A stretch of DNA of 64,000 nt from Pseudomonadota bacterium (GTDB lineage Bacteria > Pseudomonadota > Alphaproteobacteria > Rhizobiales > Phreatobacteraceae). A program made the position numbers and the translations under genes. Below are positions 8,970 through 16,290 of the stretch, piece by piece. The notes beneath the pieces were generated by a model that saw nothing but the letters and a program-made list of their open reading frames with translations, did not search any database and was not told where the DNA came from. Location of the stretch: contig JAIUOO010000001.1 of NCBI GenBank assembly GCA_020161695.1, positions 62,001 through 126,000 on the forward strand. Reading direction: 5' to 3'. Numbering within the stretch: position 1 is the stretch's first letter; every line of letters starts with the position of its first letter.

Positions 8970-9620
8970 ATGGCCATCACCATTACTGCCTTTCAAACCT
9001 CACCCGATGGCGGCAGGGGACTGGCGCGCGACATGCGCGTTCGCTGGGCGCTTGAAGAGGTCGGCCAGCCCTACGCGGTTCGCCTTGTTTCGTTTCGCGC
9101 GATGAAGGAGCCAGCGCATCTGGCGCTTCATCCTTTCGGCCAGATTCCAACCTACGAGGACGACGATCTCGCCTTGTTCGAGACGGGGTCGATCGTGCTC
9201 CATATCGCCGAGCAGCATGCGGGCCTGCTGCCGGGCGATGCCAATGCGCGGGCGCGCGCGATCACGTGGATGTTTGTCGCGGTCAGCACGATCGAGCCAC
9301 CGATCCTTGAACTTGCAAACGCCAAGCTTCTGGAGGGCGACAAGCCCTGGACCAGGGAGCGCCTGCCCGTGGTCGAGGCGCGCGTCCGCGACGGGTTGAA
9401 GCAACTCGCCGTTCGCCTTGGCAGCGCCGACTGGCTCGATGGCGCCTTCAGCGCGGGGGACCTGATGATGGTGCATGTGCTGCAGAGGCTGAAACCATCG
9501 GGCATCCTCGATGAATTTCAGAATCTGGCTGCCTATGTCGCCCGAGGCGAAGCGCGGCCCGCCTACATCCGCGCGTTCGCCGCGCAGCGGGCGGTTTTGA
9601 CCGCCGCATCGGCGGGCTGA
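8970..9620 (+). CDS. glutathione S-transferase family protein
   Basis: 216-residue cytosolic protein with an N-terminal thioredoxin-like domain (residues 1 to about 80; IPTYEDD is the cis-Pro motif and FETGSIVLHIAEQH is the glutathione gamma-glutamyl binding segment) and a helical C-terminal domain. SPDGGRGLARD near residue 10 replaces the usual S/C-P-x catalytic region of bacterial GSTs. Substrate unknown. The start at 8970 is preferred because GGAAGG lies upstream and the family begins here; an ATG at 8943 is also in frame. Confidence 0.85.
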   Translation: MAITITAFQTSPDGGRGLARDMRVRWALEEVGQPYAVRLVSFRAMKEPAHLALHPFGQIPTYEDDDLALFETGSIVLHIAEQHAGLLPGDANARARAITWMFVAVSTIEPPILELANAKLLEGDKPWTRERLPVVEARVRDGLKQLAVRLGSADWLDGAFSAGDLMMVHVLQRLKPSGILDEFQNLAAYVARGEARPAYIRAFAAQRAVLTAASAG

Positions 9621-9686
9621 TCGCGATACCCCGGCTCGAAGGCGTCACACCGGCCCCGTTCCTACGCCCTGAGCCAGCCCAAAACA

Positions 9687-9710
9687 AAGGGCGACCCGAA
9701 GGCCGCCCTT
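9687..9710 (-). terminator. rho-independent terminator of the PBP1A gene
   Basis: Read on the minus strand, AAGGGCG and CGCCCTT form a seven-bp stem around a ten-base loop, followed by TGTTTT. It lies 29 bases after the stop of the PBP1A gene and is positioned to end its transcript. It also separates that gene from the convergent GST gene. Confidence 0.75.
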
Positions 9711-9739
9711 GTCTGCATGCAATTCCCGTTCGGACCGGC

Positions 9740-12190
9740 TCAGTACAGGCCGCCCGTGCCGGTGCCGATGGCGCGGTTGCTTTCGCTGGAGGGGCCGCGG
9801 CTGCCGCCGGCGGCGGCCGAGTCGAACGGGTTGATCAGCTGGTAGCTGTCCGGCGGGGCGGTACCCGGCTTGAACGCCTCGAGGATGGCGCCGGTGGAGC
9901 CCGCGCCGGCGCGCAGGCCGGTGCGCGGATCGATGCGGATCAGCTTGATGCCGGTCGGCACGCGGAACGGCACGGCCGGACGGTCGGCGAGCGCCACGCG
10001 CATGAAGTCCTGGAAGATCGGCACCGCGAGGCTGCCGCCCGTGGCGCTGCCGCCGAGGCTGCGCGGCGTGTCGTAGCCGACATAGACGCCCACCGCGAGG
10101 TCCGGCGAGAAGCCGACGAACCAGGCGTCCTTGGCATCGTTGGTCGTGCCGGTCTTGCCGGCGATCGGCTTGTTGAGGGCGCGCAGCGAGGTAGCCGTGC
10201 CGCGCAGCACCACGCCTTCCATCATGGAGGTCATCTGGTAGGCGGTCATCGGGTCGAGCACCTGCTCGCGGCGATCGACCAGGATCGGCTCGTCCTGGTT
10301 CTGCCAGCGCGGCGCGGTGCAGCCCTGGCACTGCCGGTCGTCGTGGCGGAAGATGGTCGCGCCGGTGCGGTCCTGGATGCGGTCGATCAGCGTCGGGCGG
10401 ATGCGCCGGCCGCCATTGGCGAACATCGAATAGGCGGCGGTCATGCGCATCACCGTCGTCTCGCCCGAGCCGAGCGAATAGGACAGGAAGGACGGCATGT
10501 CGTCATAGACGCCGAAGCGCTTGGCATATTCGGCGATCAGCGGCATGCCGACATCGTTGGCGAGCCGCACGGTCATGACGTTGCGCGAACGCTCGATGCC
10601 GAAGCGCAGGGTCTGCGGGCCGTAGAACTGGCCCGAGTAGTTTTCAGGACGCCAGACCTCGCCATTGCCGACATTGAGCTCGAAGGGTGCGTCCATGACG
10701 ACGGTCGAGGGCGTGTAGCCGTTGTCGAGAGCCGCCGCATAGACGAAGGGCTTGAACGAGGAGCCCGGCTGGCGGCGCGCCTGCGTCGAGCGGTTGAACT
10801 GGCTCTGGTCGAAGGAGAAGCCGCCGACCATGGCCAGCACGCGGCCGGTATAGGGGTCCATGGCAACGAGGCCGCCGGAGACTTCCGGCACCTGGCGCAG
10901 GCGGAACTGGCCCTCGCGCCCGGAAATCGGCTCGACATAGATGACGTCGCCGGCATTCAGCGTGCGGTTCATCGGCCGGCGGGTCCAGCGGACGCCGTCC
11001 GCCGTGATCAGGCCGATCTGGCGCGCCGAGGAAATCTGCCCGGAGGCCTCACGCGGAGGCTGGAGGCCGATGCGCGCGGTCTCGCCCTGAACGTCGATCA
11101 CGACGGCGACGCGCCAGCCGACATCGTTGAGCGCGCGGATATCGCCGAGCTTGGTGCCCCAGTCGCCGCGCATGTCCTCGATGCGCGTCACCGGGCCGCG
11201 CCAGCCGCGCTGCTCGTCGAAGCGCATCAGGCCGGAGGCCAGCGCCTGACGCGCTGCGACCTGCAGCTTGGGGTCGAGCGTGGTGCGGATCGAGAGACCG
11301 CCTTCCATCAGCTTCTTGTCGCCGAAGCGGTCGATCATCTCGCGGCGAACTTCCTCGGCGAAGAAATCGGCGGCGAAGGTCTGCTGGCGTGGTGAGCGCG
11401 GATTGACGGTCAGCGGCGCGCGCCGGGCCGCCTCGCCCTGCTCGGCCGTGATATGGCCGTCCTCGACCATGCGGGAGATGACGTAGTTGCGGCGCTCGAG
11501 AGCGCGGTCGCGGTTACGGAAGGGATGCAACTGCGTCGGGCTCTTCGGCAGCGCCGCGAGATAGGCCGCCTCGGGAATGGTCAGTTCGTGGACCGACTTG
11601 TCGAAATAGACGAGCGCGGCCGCCGCGACGCCATAGGCGCCGTAGCCGGGAATGACGAAGCCGAGATAAATCTCGTTCAGATAGAGTTCGAGGATCTGGT
11701 CCTTCGTGAAGGCCGATTCCATACGCATCGCGATCAGCGCTTCGCGCACCTTGCGGTCGACCGTCTGCTCGCCGGACAGGAGGAAGTTCTTCGCCACCTG
11801 CTGGGTGATGGTCGAGGCACCCTGCGGGCGGCGGTTCGAGCCGCGATTCTGGAAGTTGGTGAGCGCGGCGCGGGCGATGCCCGTGAAGTCGATGCCGTTG
11901 TGTTGGTAGAAATTCTTGTCCTCGGCGGACAGGAAGGCCTGGACGACGAGCTTCGGCACGGCCTGGATCGGCAGGTAGAGGCGGCGCTCGCGCGCATATT
12001 CAGCCATGAGCTGGCCGTCCGAGGCATGGACGCGGCTCATGATCGGCGGCTCGTAATTGCGCAGCGTGTTGTAGTCCGGCAGTTCCTTGGTGACCGCCAC
12101 GACATAGACGGCGGCACCGGCGGCCGCGAGCAGGAAGGCCACCGTTCCAAGGCCGAATGCCCAGCCGAAGAATCGAAGAACAAGCTTCAT
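9740..12190 (-). CDS. mrcA: penicillin-binding protein 1A (bifunctional peptidoglycan synthase)
   Basis: 816-residue inner-membrane enzyme that polymerises lipid II and cross-links stem peptides in the periplasm. The order is an N-terminal membrane anchor (about 1-35), a GT51 glycosyltransferase domain with EDKNFYQHNGID (catalytic Glu) and GASTITQQ, a central linker/OB region, then a transpeptidase with SSFK (SxxK), SRN (SxN) and KTGTTN (KTG). The length is typical of alphaproteobacterial PBP1A. It lies 240 bases downstream of the amidase gene on the same strand, an arrangement often seen near rne in Rhizobiales. A short Gly/Ser-rich tail follows the transpeptidase. Confidence 0.95.
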   Translation of the reverse strand: MKLVLRFFGWAFGLGTVAFLLAAAGAAVYVVAVTKELPDYNTLRNYEPPIMSRVHASDGQLMAEYARERRLYLPIQAVPKLVVQAFLSAEDKNFYQHNGIDFTGIARAALTNFQNRGSNRRPQGASTITQQVAKNFLLSGEQTVDRKVREALIAMRMESAFTKDQILELYLNEIYLGFVIPGYGAYGVAAAALVYFDKSVHELTIPEAAYLAALPKSPTQLHPFRNRDRALERRNYVISRMVEDGHITAEQGEAARRAPLTVNPRSPRQQTFAADFFAEEVRREMIDRFGDKKLMEGGLSIRTTLDPKLQVAARQALASGLMRFDEQRGWRGPVTRIEDMRGDWGTKLGDIRALNDVGWRVAVVIDVQGETARIGLQPPREASGQISSARQIGLITADGVRWTRRPMNRTLNAGDVIYVEPISGREGQFRLRQVPEVSGGLVAMDPYTGRVLAMVGGFSFDQSQFNRSTQARRQPGSSFKPFVYAAALDNGYTPSTVVMDAPFELNVGNGEVWRPENYSGQFYGPQTLRFGIERSRNVMTVRLANDVGMPLIAEYAKRFGVYDDMPSFLSYSLGSGETTVMRMTAAYSMFANGGRRIRPTLIDRIQDRTGATIFRHDDRQCQGCTAPRWQNQDEPILVDRREQVLDPMTAYQMTSMMEGVVLRGTATSLRALNKPIAGKTGTTNDAKDAWFVGFSPDLAVGVYVGYDTPRSLGGSATGGSLAVPIFQDFMRVALADRPAVPFRVPTGIKLIRIDPRTGLRAGAGSTGAILEAFKPGTAPPDSYQLINPFDSAAAGGSRGPSSESNRAIGTGTGGLY

Positions 12191-12431
12191 CCGGTCAATC
12201 CGCGCCTCTCGGGCAGCGCCTCTAGGTCCCCGGGGCGTCGCTGGCTCAGGAGCGGGGCCGGGGATGCCCTGTCCTCATGAATGTCGTCAACCATATCACG
12301 GCCGCGCCGTTTCGCCCATGTCGCGCAGACTTGTGAAGGCTGCCGTGGCGTCGGGGAGCGCCGGTTCGCCGCACGCTTGACGTGTGACTGTGGCGCGGAT
12401 GTGTCGCGCGCGGGCGGGCGGGATGATTGTT

Positions 12432-13751
12432 CTAGCGCTGTGCTCCGGGGCGCACAGTGCCGATGCGCGGCGCGAAGAACTGATCGACCGCCTTGGTGAC
12501 TGAATCGGCCGTCCGGTCCCGCCAGATGGCCGAGGTGAGCATTTCGAGGTCCTGCCGCGAGGTGACGAAGCCGAGTTCGACCAGCACCGAGGGAATGTCG
12601 TGGGCGCGCAGCACCTGAAAGCCGGCGGAGCGCAGCGGCAGGCGGTGCATGCGGGTGACGTGGCGCATCTCGCCCGCGAGCGTGCGCGCGAAGTTGGCCG
12701 AATAGAGTCTCGTCTCCCGGCGCGTCAGGTCGATCAGGATGTCGGCGATCTCGGAGGGCTCTTCCGAGAGGTCGAGGCCGGCAATCGCGTCGGCCTTGTT
12801 CTCGCGCTCGGCGAGACGCTCGGAATCGGCATCCGATGCCCGGTCCGACAGCGTATAGACCGTGACGCCCCGGGCGTTCTCGCTGGCGCCGCCGATCGAG
12901 TCGGCATGGACCGAGATGAACAGCTGGGCGCGGGCGTCGCGGGCGATCTTCACCCGCTCGCCGAGCGGGATGAAGATGTCGCGGTCGCGGGTCATGACGA
13001 CGCGGTATCGCCCGGTCGCGACGAGCTTGTCGCGCAGCACCCTGGCGAAGTCGAGGACGATCATCTTCTCCTCGTCGCCGGTGGACGGCGCGGAGGCTCC
13101 GGGGTCGATGCCGCCATGGCCGGGATCGATGACGACCACCGGCGGACCCGCCTCCTCCGCCCCGGCATGGCGCCCGCCCGGGCTTTCGCGGTCGCCCCGG
13201 CGGGCGAGATTGCTCATCGAGCGGTCGGCGACGGCGCGCCGGAAGCCCTCGGCGTCGGTTCGGACAAGGTCCAGCCGCAGGCGCGGCGGCTCGCCGTCGT
13301 GAGCCTCGACGACCAGCGCGCGCTCGATCAGGGCGGGGCCCGCGAGGTCGATGACGATGCGTGACTTGCCGGGCGCGAAAAGCCCGTAGCGGAAGGTCTT
13401 GACCAGGCCGCGGCGATCGCCGCCGAGCTGGGGGCCGATATGGAAGTTCACCTCGTCGAGATCGACGATGATCCGGTAGGGGTCCGCGAGCGCGAAGGCG
13501 CGCATCTCGACGCCGCGCGTCAGGTCGAAGGTCAGCACCGTGCGGGCGGCATCGCCCGACAGACGCGCCGCCGAGACGACGGCGGGAAGCGACGAGCGGG
13601 TGCCATGCGCGCCCGCGCGCGCCTCGCTCCGGTCCCGGGAGGTCGCCGTGATAGCGCCGGTCGTCTGGCCTTGCGCAGCCGGCACGGCAGCGACGAGCGC
13701 CGCGGCCAGCAGGGCGACAGTCAGGCAGACGGTGCGGCGCGTTCCGGCCAT
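12432..13751 (-). CDS. amiC: N-acetylmuramoyl-L-alanine amidase, AmiC type (AMIN + Amidase_3)
   Basis: 439-residue exported zinc amidase that removes stem peptides from glycan strands, normally during septum splitting. A signal peptide (1 to about 28, ending AQGQ) is followed by an AMIN targeting domain (about 45-160) and an Amidase_3 domain. VIDPGHGGIDPG gives the first zinc His, SVHADS the second, and VLVELGFVTS the catalytic Glu. The start at 13751 is set by GGGGAG five bases upstream; an in-frame codon 14 residues earlier lacks such a site. Between it and PBP1A lie 240 bases that probably hold a promoter. Confidence 0.93.
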   Translation of the reverse strand: MAGTRRTVCLTVALLAAALVAAVPAAQGQTTGAITATSRDRSEARAGAHGTRSSLPAVVSAARLSGDAARTVLTFDLTRGVEMRAFALADPYRIIVDLDEVNFHIGPQLGGDRRGLVKTFRYGLFAPGKSRIVIDLAGPALIERALVVEAHDGEPPRLRLDLVRTDAEGFRRAVADRSMSNLARRGDRESPGGRHAGAEEAGPPVVVIDPGHGGIDPGASAPSTGDEEKMIVLDFARVLRDKLVATGRYRVVMTRDRDIFIPLGERVKIARDARAQLFISVHADSIGGASENARGVTVYTLSDRASDADSERLAERENKADAIAGLDLSEEPSEIADILIDLTRRETRLYSANFARTLAGEMRHVTRMHRLPLRSAGFQVLRAHDIPSVLVELGFVTSRQDLEMLTSAIWRDRTADSVTKAVDQFFAPRIGTVRPGAQR

Positions 13752-13911
13752 GGCTCCCCTTCTCGGCGCGCCGGCCGGCGAATCGCCGGACAACGGGCTC
13801 TTCGTCGAAGGGGATAGTCGATAGCGCCGGCCGGGTTAACCTATCGTTACCCATATGGACGCGCGGGCGCGCGAAATTCGCGCGGGCTGTGACCGGGGCG
13901 CCACCCCGGGC

Positions 13912-14310
13912 CTATCGCCAGAGGCCGTAATCGCCCCAGGCTTCTTCGGGAATGGCATCGCCGACCCGGTAGGTCAGTTCGAGCACGCGCATGTGGTCGG
14001 GCGTGGTGCGGCATTCGAAGGACAGCCGGTACCACAGGCCGCCGCTGCGCAGGGCCGCGCCCCTGCCGGTCAGCACCGCACCCTCGTGATGGGGTGGCTC
14101 CAGCGCTCCGCCGACCACGCGATCCGGCCGGAACGGGCTCGAATCGGCGCGGATGCGCGCCATCAGTTCGATGTCGCAGACCTGCTCGAACCGGGTTTCC
14201 GGCTCCAGCCGGCGCAGCATGGCGTCGAGGCGCCCGTTCGGAGCGGCGACGGTCGGAAAAGCGACAGCGACGAGGCTCGCTGCGAGAACGATACGCCTTG
14301 CAAGGATCAT
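13912..14310 (-). CDS. small secreted protein, DUF930-like
   Basis: 132-residue product with a signal peptide (1 to about 23, ending PTVAA). The mature part (RLEPETRFEQVCDIELM, then GGLWYRLSFEC, DHMRVLELTYRVG and IPEEAWGDYGLW) fits the pattern of DUF930, a family known mainly in Rhizobiales; the family name is from memory. Two cysteines may form a disulfide. The start at 14310 begins the signal peptide; the frame is open 20 codons upstream. It follows the gene at 14367-14846 by 56 bases and may be cotranscribed. Function unknown. Confidence 0.65.
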   Translation of the reverse strand: MILARRIVLAASLVAVAFPTVAAPNGRLDAMLRRLEPETRFEQVCDIELMARIRADSSPFRPDRVVGGALEPPHHEGAVLTGRGAALRSGGLWYRLSFECRTTPDHMRVLELTYRVGDAIPEEAWGDYGLWR

Positions 14311-14366
14311 GATGGACTTCGATATAGCCAATCCCGGCCGCGGCGGTACCTCCGCGAGAGCATTCC

Positions 14367-14846
14367 TCACGTATCGCGGGCGCGAATACGCTCTACGGTC
14401 GCGCGATAGGCTTCGGTGCCAACCCCGACCTGCCCCCAGATCAGCCGCGCGGCCTGGCCGGAACGCAACCGGTCGTTCTCCCGGTCGGCCGCCCAGAGCA
14501 GCAGGATCTGCTTCGGGAACAGATAGCCGTCGGCCTCGAAAGCGTGGGTGCCGCCCTCGGCCTCGGCGATCCGGCGGAACAGGTCGCCCGCCTCGGTGTC
14601 GCAGACATCGGCGCCTGAATAGGTCGCGCGATAGACGTCAGGCAAAGGCGAGACGCCGATGAACTGCGCCCTGCCCGCGGCATCATATTCGACCTGAACG
14701 GATTCCTCGGCGAAATAGTCGGATTCGGCATGCTGGCCGGAGGCGGGGAGCCGCAGGCCCGCGGCGGCGGCCCGGATCTCGGCGCGCGTCGCGTTGAGCC
14801 GAAGGGGGCCGATGCCGCCATGCGGCGTGATGGGAAGTTCGCTCAT
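14367..14846 (-). CDS. hypothetical protein, 159 residues
   Basis: Soluble, acidic product without signal peptide or membrane segments. It begins with a PHGGIGPLRLNATRAEI segment like the N-termini of small lipoprotein-like or SMI1/KNR4-like proteins, but no family was recognised. A single cysteine lies in DVCDTEAGDLF. The ATG at 14846 is the first in frame. It is upstream of and probably cotranscribed with the DUF930-like gene. Confidence 0.6.
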   Translation of the reverse strand: MSELPITPHGGIGPLRLNATRAEIRAAAAGLRLPASGQHAESDYFAEESVQVEYDAAGRAQFIGVSPLPDVYRATYSGADVCDTEAGDLFRRIAEAEGGTHAFEADGYLFPKQILLLWAADRENDRLRSGQAARLIWGQVGVGTEAYRATVERIRARDT

Positions 14847-15115
14847 GGGACGATGCGCCGGTTGTTCGCGCCTCTCCTGCGGAGGAACTGCGGCGGTCCT
14901 GTGACCTTCCGTATCAGGTCAGCAGCCCGGCTCAAGACGACAATCGTCTGGAGTTGCCCCGAACTGGTACGAAACTGTGGGAATTTCGCCACATGAAACC
15001 TTGGATCGACGCAGCGGAAGGCTGACATCGCAGCTTCGTGATTGCGGCTTTTCCGCGAAGCGGTCACCACTGAGGTCCGCAGCTTAACCATGATTCAGAG
15101 CAGGGCAGCGCCGAG
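14847..15115. promoter_or_regulatory. divergent intergenic region between the hypothetical gene and the L,D-transpeptidase gene
   Basis: 269 bases without a convincing gene. It must contain the divergent start signals for the genes at 14846 (minus) and 15116 (plus). It is richer in A/T runs than the flanking genes around 14930-15000. No repeat or known operator was recognised. Confidence 0.4.
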
Positions 15116-15781
15116 ATGCAGAGTGATTCCGAGAATATGTCCGGGTCCACGGCCCCCGCAGCGGATGGCCTGAAGCTCTCGCGACGCTTCTTCGTCCTTG
15201 CCGCCCCTGCCGTTCTGACCGCCTGCACCACCGCTGGCGGCGGCATGGGCTCCTACGGCACGGTGTCCGAGGGACGGGTCACGCTGCCGGCCATGGACAC
15301 GTCGGGCGTCAACCCGCGCTGGCTGCGCCAGACGGTGGCCTATTCCGGCGGCGAGGCTCCCGGTACGGTCGTCGTCCGCCCCTCCGAGCGGCACCTCTAT
15401 TTCGTCACCGGCCGCGGCACGGCGGTCCGCTACGGTGTCGGCGTCGGCCGCCAGGGCGCGCTCTGGCACGGCCGCGCCGTGATCGGCCGCAAGGGCTCGT
15501 GGCCGAACTGGACCCCGACGGCCAACATGATCCGCTACGACCCCCGCAATGCGCGCTATGCCGGCGGCATGCCCGGCGGCATCAACAATCCGCTCGGCGC
15601 GCGGGCGCTCTACCTGCATCGCGGCGGCCGGGACACGATGTACCGCCTGCACGGCACCAACGTGCCCTCGTCGATCGGCACCGCCGTCTCATCGGGCTGC
15701 ATCCGCCTGTTCAACCACGACATCATCGACCTGCATGATCGTGTCCGGATCGGCACGCCGGTCGTGGTGCTGGCGGGCTGA
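15116..15781 (+). CDS. L,D-transpeptidase lipoprotein (YkuD/ErfK family)
   Basis: 221-residue enzyme predicted to make 3-3 peptidoglycan cross-links or attach proteins to peptidoglycan. Residues 20-43 carry SRRFF, a hydrophobic stretch and the lipobox LTAC, consistent with a Tat-exported lipoprotein. The YkuD domain (about 80-221) has the catalytic motif HGTNVPSSIG followed by SSGCIRL, with the nucleophilic Cys. GGxPG-type segments (PGGINNPLGARALYLH) are typical of the ErfK group. A rho-independent terminator follows 36 bases after the stop. A second, longer L,D-transpeptidase lies at 42787. Confidence 0.9.
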   Translation: MQSDSENMSGSTAPAADGLKLSRRFFVLAAPAVLTACTTAGGGMGSYGTVSEGRVTLPAMDTSGVNPRWLRQTVAYSGGEAPGTVVVRPSERHLYFVTGRGTAVRYGVGVGRQGALWHGRAVIGRKGSWPNWTPTANMIRYDPRNARYAGGMPGGINNPLGARALYLHRGGRDTMYRLHGTNVPSSIGTAVSSGCIRLFNHDIIDLHDRVRIGTPVVVLAG

Positions 15782-15817
15782 GCCGCCTTCTACCTGACGC
15801 TACAGGGAATATGACAG

Positions 15818-15846
15818 GAGGGGCCCATTGTGGCCCCTCTTCCCTT
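15818..15846 (+). terminator. rho-independent terminator of the L,D-transpeptidase gene
   Basis: GAGGGGCC (15818-15825) pairs with GGCCCCTC (15832-15839) around a six-base loop and is followed by TTCCCTT. Eight GC-rich base pairs shortly after the stop codon give good support. Confidence 0.75.
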
Positions 15847-16290
15847 ATCCGGCTTGCCAATCGGCATATCGGGCCGTTACAACGACTTCCGCATGGTTCG
15901 CGGGCCCAAGGGCGGCGAGTCGCGATGCGGCCGGCTCTTGCATGGCCGGCCCCGCAGCTCCACCTCCCGGCAAGCGCCCCGTTCAAGCCGCCATTCGCCG
16001 GCTGCGACGACCATGCCTTCCCTGTCGCCGCACACTGTTCGCGGCGCTTAGTTCACGGGTGTGCGGCATGCCGGCATCGACGGTTCTTACGGGTTCGGGA
16101 CGAGGGGTTGGCTCCGCCGCCCTCGGCCGTGGCCCCGCCGTCGGCCATTCCGCCAGCGCCGCGCCCTCCCTTTCCACCGCATTGACGGCTGTGCGCCGGC
16201 GCCGTGTCGGCGCCGCCCCGGCTTTTTCCCCCGAGCGGGGCCCTGTCGGGCCGGCGCCATGGGCCGTCTCAACACACAAGAGTTCATCCG
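15847..16290 (+). promoter_or_regulatory. long leader/promoter region of rne
   Basis: 444 bases with no convincing gene precede the rne start. The part nearest the start contains short GC hairpins, for example GGCGCCG/CGGCGCC near 16195-16215 and GGCCC/GGGCC near 16240-16255. RNase E genes of other bacteria control their own mRNA through the 5' leader, so a structured leader would fit, but no known element was recognised here. Confidence 0.4.
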